Below, piece after piece: positions 26,501 to 34,411 of a stretch of DNA of 64,000 bases (position 1 is its first letter; every line of letters starts with the position of its first letter). Under the pieces are notes generated by a model. It made no database searches. It had not been told where the DNA came from and was given only the letters and a program-made list of their open reading frames with translations. The position numbers and the translations under genes are program-made. The DNA is taken from NCBI GenBank assembly GCA_028279185.1, contig JANQSS010000019.1, positions 124,001-188,000 of the forward strand, in the 5' to 3' direction. This stretch comes from Saprospiraceae bacterium (GTDB lineage Bacteria > Bacteroidota > Bacteroidia > Chitinophagales > Saprospiraceae).

Positions 26501-26763
26501 TTTCTTCAATTCACGATGTTACAACAGAAGATATTCGAGTATATCCAAACCCTACGAATACAGCACTTTATATTAACCGGACTCAAGCCAGAAATCCGAC
26601 GAGCATTAAAATTTATGACCAAATTGGAAGAGTAATTTATACTCAAAAAATAATAAGAGAAACAGACATTACGGTTAATACGCAAAGTTGGCCGGTAGGA
26701 TTTTATACAGTGACCCTATTCGCAAACAATAAAAAAGAATCAATCAAAATAATAAAGCAATAA
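23599..26763 (+). CDS. Secreted beta-propeller-type T9SS cargo protein
   Basis: A 1054-residue protein with a signal peptide (hydrophobic residues about 20-40, ending SYAQ). It carries long tandem repeats of about 50-60 residues with motifs such as DGNIYAIGTEE, GEIYAAAREH, DGTIYLFGSSG and W(H/K/R)xxYN. These fit SBBP/delta-60-like beta-propeller blades, probably two propellers (about residues 45-835). A short Cys-bounded segment with NGCDSIIELAVSV and an Ig-like piece follow. The protein ends in a T9SS type A domain (VYPNPTNTALYINRT, VGFYTVTLFANNKKE). It likely acts as a surface scaffold. Start may be ATG 23599 or 23611. Confidence 0.85.
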   Translation: MQFEMNRCNNVKTNKITQKATIIPILIFMLNIYATAVSYAQHAYGTQWERELANMTGPSSASLNACVALDDKVVVGGYASNSSGQEGMYLSAFDQNGMTLWDTSFLTPNFSSVRFMTTSTAGEIYAAAREHTGINLIRLHLLKLHTDGSIVWHKQYNGPNNRLSNIYEMRLFDNAIFICGTEDNDIGYETSMVAKFNENGNMVWDKTIDPGVQSTVSNLSFHNNGKIVTAGRANNGFSFFIVQLNADGTTDWQYPQNISNGALRSVSDIEIANDGNIYAIGTEEASAFYEMDIVTLKIAESGTLLWKRNYNTEGENSGVEVRILADGTILSIGNKEENFNSFAIIIAYNSGGLQLWESTYDIDFATRVSGALVDENEDIILSVRDFDGSGVVKFSSNGTQLDDRTFDLNEADFIGDFSLDGGILYALTSTFSPAKSVLRGLQFSTFSDIFMTEVQGEKISHIIPQNIKTQNNVTALTSISKDGDSTNCVINIFAPNGQILNQISKKIIGTSATYDKIEVMPNGNIFSLIHSNRFSQGQTSYIQKYNSAGSEIFSFKIPDMSDKGGLAVGKNGHFFVSGYNEDTREMFLTRFGAQGNEIWSRTYQSPANFSFSEPLDMQFTTNDNLVIVATHKGIDDDNDLHVFQYDSDGNLEWHMDVVDQGGNIVDVASFQVDSDGTIYLFGSSGTGAFVAASYDGSGSQNWIYAGQNPSQSSPRSMSIDNEKNIYLCFSGVGEFKVRKLDNLGQLTLDKNFSIPTSQSYFFPNTSTVINGNINIIGQHGLNDERWPFWYIIDSELNSVYTTVDSSLNAQVTAISKDDYGKIYASFVAGDLGDFNGARKALVSKYACSISAQQNTEICEGDTLIFGAYSITNAGIFIDTIPSPNGCDSIIELAVSVNLINETVVQSDSSIIVANPSSDYSYQWIDCTRAIDIPGATGSEFIPQETGQYAVRISDGTCTNISSCEHFIFSSIHDVTTEDIRVYPNPTNTALYINRTQARNPTSIKIYDQIGRVIYTQKIIRETDITVNTQSWPVGFYTVTLFANNKKESIKIIKQ

Positions 26764-26764
26764 T

Positions 26765-28618
26765 TTACGTATGATGTTTGATTAAATAGTTTTCTAACCA
26801 GACGACACATGATTTAAAGTCTGGAAAACAAAACTCTTCTTCAACTAATCCAGGCACCAGATTTATTCGTTCGAAAAGTTCAAGTGGCTGCCCATGCAAA
26901 TCCGTAAATACGACTTTTATATCCTGAGCCTGTAAGTCCTCGATAGCCTCTTCCATCGCATAAAGGCCTGACTGATCAACATATGGAACCAAGTCCATTC
27001 GAATAATGACAACTTTTAGGTCCGGCAAAGCACTAATCATCGCTTGAAAACGCGATGCAAAGCCGAAAAACAAAGGACCGTTTAAATGTTTAATATATAC
27101 CTGGTCACCAAGTCGTTGAATGAGATTGCCTTCATCTTCCCAAGGCAGTTCACGAGCAAACTCAGTTAATGGAACACTTTGCGTTTTGTGCTCCACAACG
27201 TCTGATATTTTCTTCATAAATAGAATGGACGCCAGAATCAAACCAATAAATACCGCCTCAATCAAACCGACGAAAACAGTGAGCGCCAAAACGAGGAACA
27301 TCACAATTACTTCGCCCTTTGGCATTTGGCGAACATGACGAAGACCTTTGTAGTCCATGACTCCAATACCCACTGTGACAAGAATTCCGGCAAGGACAGC
27401 CGCTGGAATTTGAGAGGCAATGGGTCCAAGCGACAGCAGAATGACGAGAAGTAATATTCCGGCAACCATTCCGGACAGCTTGGTCTTACCACCTGATTCA
27501 ATGTTGACTACTGTTCTTATAGTTGCACCGGCACCCGGTATCCCGCCAAACAATGCGGCAACCGAGTTACCAATTCCTTGTCCAAAAAGCTCTTTATTCG
27601 GATTATGTTTGGTCTTTGTCAAATTATCAGCGACGACTGATGTCAATAAAGAGTCGATAGCTCCCAACAAGGCCAGGGAGGCCGCCGTAACAATGTAGGG
27701 CCTAATCTGGCCTAATTCAAAACCAGAAAATATGTCTAGCCGAAGATCTGGAAACCCACTCGGGATGACGCCGATGGTCCTGTAGTCAGGAATAAAAAAG
27801 TAAGCAACAGCCGTCACCACTAACAAGGCAACCAACGCACTTGGGATTGCCTTCGTTATTCGCTTGAAACCATAAATTATAAATATGGTAAATAAACCCA
27901 GGAGTAAGTCGGTATAATTGATGTTCTTAAGAGCTGTTCCGAATTGTTTTATAGCACCAATGACGCCAGAAGAATTGCTGCCAGCCAAAGCCTCAGCCTC
28001 TTTCAAAATATCAGCTTGAGTAATATCACTAGCGCGTCTAACCGTTTCTCTATAATCATCAATTACAAGAATCTCTTCACTTGCCTCTTCATGGAGTATG
28101 CGATTCAGGATGGTTTCTTGCGCTTGAGGTATAAACTCCTTGACAAACTCGGTATTCTCCTTTGGGTAATACCCGAGCATGGGCAAGACCTGAGTGATCA
28201 GTATGATAACACCGATACCCGTCATAAACCCGGAAACAACCGGATAAGGAATATATCGGATATACATACCGACCTTAAGAAAACAAAGCACAATTTGCAT
28301 CAAACCGGCGAGGAGAAAAACAATTAATATCGCAGGTAATGCACGCTCCATATCGCCTTCATTGGCCGCTATGATACCGGCAATGATGACCATACTCACC
28401 GCAGTCATAGGTGCAGTTGGGCCCGAGATTTGTGTATTGGTACCACCAAATAATGAGGCAAAGAAGCTAATGAATATCGCGCCGTATAATCCTGCCGCAG
28501 CACCCATGCCCGATTGAAGACCAAAGGCAAGAGCCAACGGTAATGCAACGATGCCAGCCGTAATTCCTCCTAATACATCTCCTCTGAAATGCGAAAAATC
28601 AAATCCGAGTTTGTTCAT
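26765..28618 (-). CDS. SulP/SLC26-family anion transporter with STAS domain
   Basis: A 617-residue transporter. N-terminal helices begin DVLGGITAGIVALPLALAFG, the family signature, with the substrate-site segment SGPTAPMTAVSMV and later GIPGAGATIRTVVNI. About 12-14 membrane segments extend to roughly residue 465, followed by a cytosolic STAS domain (about 485-605; MDLVPYVDQSGLYAMEEAI). The family moves sulfate, bicarbonate, chloride, nitrate or dicarboxylates. No carbonic anhydrase or sulfur gene is adjacent to specify the ion. An inserted loop of about 60 residues (EEASEEILVIDDYRETVRRA region) lies between helices. It is divergent from the TetR regulator, which could control it. Confidence 0.93.
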   Translation of the reverse strand: MNKLGFDFSHFRGDVLGGITAGIVALPLALAFGLQSGMGAAAGLYGAIFISFFASLFGGTNTQISGPTAPMTAVSMVIIAGIIAANEGDMERALPAILIVFLLAGLMQIVLCFLKVGMYIRYIPYPVVSGFMTGIGVIILITQVLPMLGYYPKENTEFVKEFIPQAQETILNRILHEEASEEILVIDDYRETVRRASDITQADILKEAEALAGSNSSGVIGAIKQFGTALKNINYTDLLLGLFTIFIIYGFKRITKAIPSALVALLVVTAVAYFFIPDYRTIGVIPSGFPDLRLDIFSGFELGQIRPYIVTAASLALLGAIDSLLTSVVADNLTKTKHNPNKELFGQGIGNSVAALFGGIPGAGATIRTVVNIESGGKTKLSGMVAGILLLVILLSLGPIASQIPAAVLAGILVTVGIGVMDYKGLRHVRQMPKGEVIVMFLVLALTVFVGLIEAVFIGLILASILFMKKISDVVEHKTQSVPLTEFARELPWEDEGNLIQRLGDQVYIKHLNGPLFFGFASRFQAMISALPDLKVVIIRMDLVPYVDQSGLYAMEEAIEDLQAQDIKVVFTDLHGQPLELFERINLVPGLVEEEFCFPDFKSCVVWLENYLIKHHT

Positions 28619-28664
28619 AAATGTAGAGTTGTTTGCTACCTATAGCAAGTGTAATACTATGGCT

Positions 28665-28672
28665 CAAATATA
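28665..28672 (-). promoter_or_regulatory. Candidate -7 element for the SulP gene
   Basis: The minus strand reads TATATTTG here, an exact TAnnTTTG -7 match 47 nt before the transporter start. No convincing TTTG lies at the expected -33 distance, so the call is tentative. Confidence 0.35.
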
Positions 28673-28744
28673 AGAAACTATATTGCATAATAGCTTTACT
28701 ATTAAAAATGATTTATTACTACATTTGGAAGAAATAAGCGACAC

Positions 28745-28751
28745 AAGGAGG
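28745..28751 (+). promoter_or_regulatory. Strong Shine-Dalgarno sequence before the TetR gene
   Basis: AAGGAGG lies 7 nt before the ATG at 28759. Such a textbook site is unusual in Bacteroidota, whose genes mostly lack one, and it fixes the TetR start. Confidence 0.6.
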
Positions 28752-28758
28752 AATTCAA

Positions 28759-29445
28759 ATGAGAGTGGGAATTAAAATAACACTAAATAAGAGACTTTAC
28801 TTACGCGACCCACAAGAGACGACGCTTGGGAAAAAAATAATTGAACACAGCATTTTGTTAATTGACAAAATCGGACTAGAAGCTTTCAATTTTAAAAAAC
28901 TGGCGTGTCAGATGCAATCCACAGAGGCGTCCGTTTATCGATACTTTACAAATAAACATATGCTGTTATTATATCTTGTGTCCTGGTATTGGGCATGGGT
29001 AAGTTACCTTATCGATATTAACACCTTGAACATCGATGACCCAAAAATTCGCCTAAAAAAAATAATTAAAACAATAGTTTCAGCTTCTCGAGAAAACCCC
29101 GCTATCGACTATGTAAATGAAAATATACTGCACCGTATAATAATAGCTGAAGGCAGCAAAACCTATCACATTAAGTCGGTAGATGAAGAAAACAAAGAAG
29201 GCTTTTTTTCGAATTACGAAGAGCTGTCTGATAAGGTGGCACAAGCTATCCTGGAGGTGAATGACAGTTTTCCCTATCCACATGCACTGGCTAGTAATAT
29301 TTTTGAAATGGCGAATAATCACATTTTTTTTGCCGAACACCTACCACGTCTCACCGACATTTCTGTTCAAATAAATAATTTTGAAGAGGTCGAGGAAATG
29401 CTCAACTATTTTACCTTTACTTTAATAAATAAAGAAACTGTGTAA
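28759..29445 (+). CDS. TetR/AcrR-family transcriptional regulator
   Basis: A 228-residue regulator. The N-terminal helix-turn-helix reads IIEHSILLIDKIGLEAFNFK, LACQMQSTEASVYRYFTNK and HMLLLYLVSWYWAW, the standard TetR layout. The C-terminal 150 residues are helical and ligand-binding, with no recognised subfamily. It faces away from the SulP transporter gene and is followed after 62 nt by a PLP-dependent decarboxylase gene on the same strand; either could be its target. The start is supported by the strong Shine-Dalgarno. Confidence 0.9.
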   Translation: MRVGIKITLNKRLYLRDPQETTLGKKIIEHSILLIDKIGLEAFNFKKLACQMQSTEASVYRYFTNKHMLLLYLVSWYWAWVSYLIDINTLNIDDPKIRLKKIIKTIVSASRENPAIDYVNENILHRIIIAEGSKTYHIKSVDEENKEGFFSNYEELSDKVAQAILEVNDSFPYPHALASNIFEMANNHIFFAEHLPRLTDISVQINNFEEVEEMLNYFTFTLINKETV

Positions 29446-29507
29446 CCATTTTATGTGCACGAGTTGTTATTGAGTATGGTCAGATCGAGTCAAAACTAAT
29501 AATTCTT

Positions 29508-30893
29508 ATGGACCTTCAACGAACTATGTTTCAGGAGCTGGAATCAAAAAAAATATTTGAACAAGCACAAAAACATGCACACACTTATATTGACAACGTC
29601 GATACAATGAATGCCTATCCCTCTCAGAAAAGTATTAAACAACTTGACCTGTTTGATGAAGCGATGCCAGTAAGCACTTCGTCGGCAGAAGAGGTTTTGA
29701 ATATATTGCAAAAAATCGGAACAACCGGAACAGTTGGTCAAACAGGAGGTCGATATTTTGGATTTGTGAATGGCGGTGCTTTACCCGTGACACTGGCGGT
29801 GAAATGGTTGACAGATGTTTGGGACCAATGTGGTGGACTGTATTTAACATCTCCTGTAAATGCCAAATTGGAGTCAGTTTCTGAGCGATGGCTAAAGGAA
29901 CTTTTTAATCTCCCCGAATCAACGGTTGCTGGTTTCGTTACAGGTACATCTATGGCAAACCTTTGCGGTTTAGCTGCAGCACGATATTATTTGCTGGATA
30001 AGCAAGGCTGGAATGTCAACGAGTTCGGCATGAATGGCGCTCCGAAAGTACGCGTACTTGCACATGACCAGGTGCATGCCAGTGTCAAGAAAACACTGGC
30101 CATGTTAGGATTCGGAAAGGCACAAGTCGAGCGGATTCCGGCTGACCGTGCCGGAAGAATTGATGTACAACAACTACCTAAATTGGATAGTACATGCCTG
30201 ATACTGCTGCAAGCAGGAAATGTAAATACAGGGGCATTTGATAACTTTATGTACGTATGCGAACGAGCAAATAAAGTAGATGCCTGGGTGCATATTGATG
30301 GCGCATTTGGGCTATGGGCTGCAGCTAGTGAGCGGCTCAAGCATTTAACAGAAGGGATATCGCTGGCTTCATCCTGGGCGGTCGATGGTCATAAGACACT
30401 TAATACACCATATGATTCAGGTATTGCATTTTGTAAACACCCGCAGGCAATGGTAACGGCACTGCAGGCAACAGGAGACTACTTACAATATGACGGAGAC
30501 CGACAACCCCTCTTTTACACGCCTGAGATGTCCAAACGATCTAGAGTGTTTGAATTATGGGCGGCGTTAAAATACCTTGGAAAGCAGGGAGTTGATAAAA
30601 TGGTTTACTCCTTCCACGAGAAAGCAAAAAGTATTGCTGAAGTATTGCGCCAACAGGATTTTGAAATATTAAATGATGTCGAATTCAACCAAGTATTAGT
30701 TCGATTTCAAAATGATGATATAACAAATAAAATAATCAAACACATACAACAATCCGGTACGTGTTGGCTCGGCGGCACTACTTGGAATAACCAGGCAGCG
30801 ATTCGCATAAGTCTTTGCTCATGGAAAACAACAGACGATGACTTAAATCAATTAACTGATTTATTTGTAGAGGCAAAAAACTTGTATACGTAA
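29508..30893 (+). CDS. PLP-dependent group II decarboxylase-family enzyme
   Basis: A 461-residue fold-type I PLP enzyme of the aromatic/glutamate decarboxylase family. The Schiff-base lysine lies in WAVDGHKTLNT (Lys296), the PLP-stacking or Asp segment is VHIDGAFGLW (Asp264), and FVTGTSMANLCGLAAAR (phosphate loop), HDQVHASVKK (ring-stacking His) and TGGRYFGFVNGGA are present. Members decarboxylate glutamate, aspartate, diaminobutyrate or aromatic amino acids. This one's substrate is unassigned; it belongs to the branch often annotated simply as aminotransferase class V or aspartate aminotransferase family. It may be controlled by the upstream TetR gene. Confidence 0.87.
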   Translation: MDLQRTMFQELESKKIFEQAQKHAHTYIDNVDTMNAYPSQKSIKQLDLFDEAMPVSTSSAEEVLNILQKIGTTGTVGQTGGRYFGFVNGGALPVTLAVKWLTDVWDQCGGLYLTSPVNAKLESVSERWLKELFNLPESTVAGFVTGTSMANLCGLAAARYYLLDKQGWNVNEFGMNGAPKVRVLAHDQVHASVKKTLAMLGFGKAQVERIPADRAGRIDVQQLPKLDSTCLILLQAGNVNTGAFDNFMYVCERANKVDAWVHIDGAFGLWAAASERLKHLTEGISLASSWAVDGHKTLNTPYDSGIAFCKHPQAMVTALQATGDYLQYDGDRQPLFYTPEMSKRSRVFELWAALKYLGKQGVDKMVYSFHEKAKSIAEVLRQQDFEILNDVEFNQVLVRFQNDDITNKIIKHIQQSGTCWLGGTTWNNQAAIRISLCSWKTTDDDLNQLTDLFVEAKNLYT

Positions 30894-30900
30894 TACGGAT

Positions 30901-31092
30901 TTATTTACCGTCATTTTTACTGTCGCTTATAGATTTTTTTGCAGGTTTCCACCGTTTTGCATCTTTAAGGCTTTTATGAATAATAAACTCAAGTTGACCA
31001 TTTACACTGCGAAATTCGTCATCTGCCCACTTTTCAATTAGCTTGAATGTGTGCGGATCAATCCGAAGAACAAATGACTTTCGCTTACTCAT
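30901..31092 (-). CDS. Arc-type ribbon-helix-helix DNA-binding protein
   Basis: A 63-residue protein. KRKSFVLRIDPHTFKLIEKW forms the beta-strand and first helix, and DDEFRSVNGQLEFIIHKSLK the second helix of an Arc/MetJ-like fold. The segment FRSVNGQLEF closely matches the Arc-family pattern. It lies five bases after the SPFH-protein gene and should be cotranscribed with it. The pairing of a membrane SPFH protein with a small Arc-type protein recurs in several bacteria as I recall, with no function known to me. It lacks an obvious toxin partner. Confidence 0.85.
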   Translation of the reverse strand: MSKRKSFVLRIDPHTFKLIEKWADDEFRSVNGQLEFIIHKSLKDAKRWKPAKKSISDSKNDGK

Positions 31093-31097
31093 CTTCG

Positions 31098-31952
31098 CTA
31101 TGAATTTAAAGTACCGGTATTTATGACAGGTGTTGCATCCTTATCACTGCAAAGAACAACCATCAAATTACTCACCATAGTGGCTTTTTTGTCATCGTCA
31201 AATTCGATGATATCCTCATTGGATAATTGTGTCAAAGCATCGTCCACCATACTTACAGCCCCTTCGACAATTTTCTTCCTGGCTGCCACAATGGCTTCCG
31301 CCTGCTGGCGTTTCAACATGGCACTCGCAATTTCAGGAGCATACGCTAAATAACCAATCCGGGCTTCTAATACTTCAATACCAGCAATGGCCAACCGCTC
31401 TGTTATTTCATGCTCGAGCGCTGTGTTGACCTCATCCATACCAGACCGCAAAGTTATTTCTTGCATTTCATCATCAAAATTATCGTATGAATAAGAACCA
31501 GCTAATTTACGGACAGCGGCATCCGTTTGAATTTTTACAAATGCTTCGTAATTGTCGACATCAAATGCGGCTTTGTATGTGTCTAATACACGCCAAACTA
31601 AAATTACATTTATAAGAATAGGGTTTCCATTTTTATCATTCACTTTTACACGATCACTGTCGAAGTTTCGTGCACGCAATGATATACGCTGACGTGTATA
31701 AAAAGGATTCGCCCAGAAAAAACCATTTTTGTTTATAGTTCCCTTGTAGGCACCAAATAAGACTAAAACTTTTGATTCGTTTGGATTGACAATAAAAAAT
31801 CCACGAATAATTAAAATAATAGGTATAAACATAATCATCCATAATGGATTTTCTGTTTCAACTATTCGCCATATCGTTATGCCGATAACAACAAACAACA
31901 CAAGAAGCATTATATAGCCATTTCCTGCATTTACAATTTTTTCATTTTTCAT
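31098..31952 (-). CDS. SPFH/Band 7 (prohibitin-like) membrane protein
   Basis: About 284 residues from the ATG at 31952, chosen because MKNEKIVNAGNGYIMLL matches the usual start; the frame extends 20 codons further upstream. Two hydrophobic segments (IMLLVLFVVIGITIW and MIMFIPIILIIRGFF) are followed by the SPFH domain: NESKVLVLFGAYKGTINKNG, ANPFYTRQRISLRARNFD, VNDKNGNPILINVILVWRV, YEAFVKIQTDAAVRKLA, and a helical LKRQQAEAIVAARKKIVEGA stretch. Such proteins assemble rings that scaffold membrane microdomains and can hold proteases or stress proteins. The downstream Arc-type gene forms its operon. Confidence 0.92.
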   Translation of the reverse strand: MKNEKIVNAGNGYIMLLVLFVVIGITIWRIVETENPLWMIMFIPIILIIRGFFIVNPNESKVLVLFGAYKGTINKNGFFWANPFYTRQRISLRARNFDSDRVKVNDKNGNPILINVILVWRVLDTYKAAFDVDNYEAFVKIQTDAAVRKLAGSYSYDNFDDEMQEITLRSGMDEVNTALEHEITERLAIAGIEVLEARIGYLAYAPEIASAMLKRQQAEAIVAARKKIVEGAVSMVDDALTQLSNEDIIEFDDDKKATMVSNLMVVLCSDKDATPVINTGTLNS

Positions 31953-32115
31953 GCGTGATATCATTTTGATATTACAATGATAAGACTCTTTAGCGAATAG
32001 TGCAACTTTCACGGCATGCTCTTGGACAAGGACATGGCTTTAATCGACGAATGTTTAATCGTTTTTTTGGTGAGTCATACACAATTGGCGCGGTTTTAGC
32101 TATAGTAAACACTGT

Positions 32116-32973
32116 ATGCAGGAAGTAAGATTTACCGAAGAAATGCTCCGTAAAGCCAAGACCAGAACGGACTTAGAGCAAATAGCTGCTGGGGAGGGGT
32201 TCAGCATATCAAAGCTCATGAAGTTCGTCCGATATGAAGAAGAGCTACGTCTTCTTCAAGCCGAACTCGTAAACCTTCAGCAATACATCGCCAAGAAAAA
32301 CATGCGGGTAGCAGTACTTTTTGAAGGGAGGGATGCCGCCGGAAAAGGAGGGGCAATAAAACGTTTTGCCGAACATTTGAACCCCAGGTCATCACGCGTC
32401 GTTGCCTTAGCAAAACCAACCATTGTTGAAAAAGGACAATGGTATTTTAGGCGTTATATCAAAGAATTACCAAATCCTGGAGAAATTGTCTTTTTCGACA
32501 GAAGCTGGTACAATCGGGCGGTTGTCGAACCAGTCATGGGCTTTTGTTCGGAGAACCAATATCATCGATTTTTGGTACAAGTCCCGGAGTTTGAACATAT
32601 GTTATATGAAGACGGGATTACAATGATTAAATTTTGGTTTTCAATCGATAAAGAAGAACAACTTGATCGCTTCAATGCTCGAATTCAAAACCCGCTCAAA
32701 GAATGGAAATTTAGCCCAGTCGATCGAAAAGGTCAAGAATATTGGGATAAATATTCTTACTATAAAGATCAAATGTTTTCTAAATCCCATACACCCTTTT
32801 GTCCCTGGATTATTGTGCAGGCAAATAATAAGAAGAAAGCACGTCTTGAAAGCATTCGATATGTTTTATCGCAGTTTAATTACGTGGGAAGGCGAAGACT
32901 ACAAACGACCATTTTACCGGACCCAAATGTTATTTCAAGGTACTATAGACAGTCAGATCAACGTAAAAACTAA
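32116..32973 (+). CDS. ppk2: Polyphosphate kinase 2 (first copy)
   Basis: A 285-residue PPK2. Walker A is FEGRDAAGKGGAIKR (residues 69-83), the lid/Walker B region is EIVFFDRSWYNRAVVEPVMG, and EWKFSPVDRKGQEYWDKYS and WIIVQANNKKKARLESIRY complete the signature. The enzyme moves phosphate between polyphosphate and nucleotides (NDP or NMP); the single-domain class I form makes NTP from NDP. A longer N-terminal arm (residues 1-60) and a basic C-terminal extension mark this copy. It is followed 9 nt later by a second PPK2, the tandem forming one operon. Confidence 0.93.
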   Translation: MQEVRFTEEMLRKAKTRTDLEQIAAGEGFSISKLMKFVRYEEELRLLQAELVNLQQYIAKKNMRVAVLFEGRDAAGKGGAIKRFAEHLNPRSSRVVALAKPTIVEKGQWYFRRYIKELPNPGEIVFFDRSWYNRAVVEPVMGFCSENQYHRFLVQVPEFEHMLYEDGITMIKFWFSIDKEEQLDRFNARIQNPLKEWKFSPVDRKGQEYWDKYSYYKDQMFSKSHTPFCPWIIVQANNKKKARLESIRYVLSQFNYVGRRRLQTTILPDPNVISRYYRQSDQRKN

Positions 32974-32982
32974 CTTGAAAGC

Positions 32983-33747
32983 ATGAATATTTCAAAAGGG
33001 GATTTAGATATTATTAATACGAAAATAGGCCACCGCTATTTATTTGCCGAAGAACGGGTCGATGTTGAGAGAGCCTTAAGACAAACAAAATATGAACTAA
33101 AACTTCGTGACCTGCAGGCTGAGCTGATAAAGCTTCAAACGCATATCATCGAGACAAACCAAAAAATTGTTATTCTCTTTGAAGGCCGTGACGCTGCGGG
33201 AAAAGGTGGTGCCATCAGGCGAATGACATCTTATATTAATCCAAGATTTTATCGCACGGTCGCTTTACCAAAGCCAACCGCGGAAGAAGAAGGACAATGG
33301 TACTTTCAACGTTACGTCAATAAACTTCCGCAACCTGGTGAAATAGTCTTTTTTGACCGAAGTTGGTATAATCGAGCTGTTGTTGAGCCTGTCAATGGCT
33401 TTTGTTCCGAACGAGACTATAAAATATTCATGGGGCAAGTCAATGAATTTGAAAAAATGATCATTGAGTCGGATACGTATTTAATTAAGTTCTACTTTTC
33501 AATTACGAAAAAAGAACAAGCCAAACGGTTTGCAGAAATACAAAAGAGCCCACTAAAAAAATGGAAAATGAGTGCAGTTGATAGAAAGGCACAAGAACTA
33601 TGGGATGTTTATACGCGATATAAAAAGGAAATGTTTCTGAAAACAAATACAAAGCGAGCACCTTGGGTAATTATCGAAGCAAACCGCAAAACAGCGGCAC
33701 GCATCAAAGCGATTGAACATGTCCTTCAAACAATTCCATACAGTTAG
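32983..33747 (+). CDS. ppk2: Polyphosphate kinase 2 (second copy)
   Basis: A 254-residue PPK2 paralogue with Walker A FEGRDAAGKGGAIRRM (residues 67-82), PGEIVFFDRSWYNRAVVEPV and KKWKMSAVDRKAQELWD. It keeps the catalytic residues of the first copy but differs in the N-terminal arm and in the lid sequence after the Walker motif (TSYINPRFYRTVALPKP). The two probably differ in nucleotide preference (for example purine/pyrimidine or NDP/NMP), giving complementary NTP regeneration from polyphosphate; that split is inference. Its TAG stop overlaps the GTG start of the GNAT gene by one base. Confidence 0.93.
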   Translation: MNISKGDLDIINTKIGHRYLFAEERVDVERALRQTKYELKLRDLQAELIKLQTHIIETNQKIVILFEGRDAAGKGGAIRRMTSYINPRFYRTVALPKPTAEEEGQWYFQRYVNKLPQPGEIVFFDRSWYNRAVVEPVNGFCSERDYKIFMGQVNEFEKMIIESDTYLIKFYFSITKKEQAKRFAEIQKSPLKKWKMSAVDRKAQELWDVYTRYKKEMFLKTNTKRAPWVIIEANRKTAARIKAIEHVLQTIPYS

Positions 33748-34277
33748 TGAATATTCGACAATCGGAACAACATGAAGCAAACCGAATAATTGACCTTGTC
33801 CGGCAGGCATTTGCGAACGAACCATACAGCGATCAATCGGAGCACGAGCTTGTAGCACGGTTGTTTAAAGCAGAAGATTTTATTCCTGAATTATCCATCA
33901 TTGCGGAAGTTGATGAAGTATTGGTTGGGTTTATCTTACTCACCCCAATTACAATTGCTGGTGAAGAGGGTGTATATGAATCACTGGCATTGGCCCCAGT
34001 GGCTGTTCTGCCGGCACACCAAAACACTGGAATAGGGTCAAAATTAATCAGATATGCACATGATATGGCCAGCGCGAATAATCATAAATCAATAGTGCTC
34101 GTAGGTCACGAAGATTATTATCCGAGATTTGGATATGAGCTAGCAAGCAAATTTGGAATACGGGTACCGTTTGAGGTTCCAGAGATTAATGTTATGGTCG
34201 TCGAATTGGAGGCGGATTCTCTTGAGGGTATTAACGGAGTAGTTCAATACCCAGCGGCATTTTTCCCGGATGAATGA
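33747..34277 (+). CDS. GNAT-family N-acetyltransferase
   Basis: A 176-residue acetyltransferase beginning GTG in a TAGTG overlap with the polyphosphate kinase stop. The fold is read from IIDLVRQAFANEP, LSIIAEVDEVLVGFILLTP, the acetyl-CoA loop LAPVAVLPAHQNTGIGSKLI (Q/N-x-G-I-G motif) and SIVLVGHEDYYPRFGYELAS. The GHEDYYPRFGY end is typical of the YhbS/predicted N-acetyltransferase branch (COG3153). The acceptor is unknown. Its coupling to the PPK2 genes is probably just operon packing, but might link acetylation to nucleotide energy state. Confidence 0.9.
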   Translation: MNIRQSEQHEANRIIDLVRQAFANEPYSDQSEHELVARLFKAEDFIPELSIIAEVDEVLVGFILLTPITIAGEEGVYESLALAPVAVLPAHQNTGIGSKLIRYAHDMASANNHKSIVLVGHEDYYPRFGYELASKFGIRVPFEVPEINVMVVELEADSLEGINGVVQYPAAFFPDE

Positions 34278-34411
34278 ACCCATTACGTTGCTAAAAATGA
34301 TCTGCGACAGAAAGCGAATACGCTTCCAACAAAGACAAAGTCTAACTAAAGACAGACGAATAAAGGTTAACGTCATACCATTACTACATGGATGACTAAC
34401 TTGCCCTTGCA

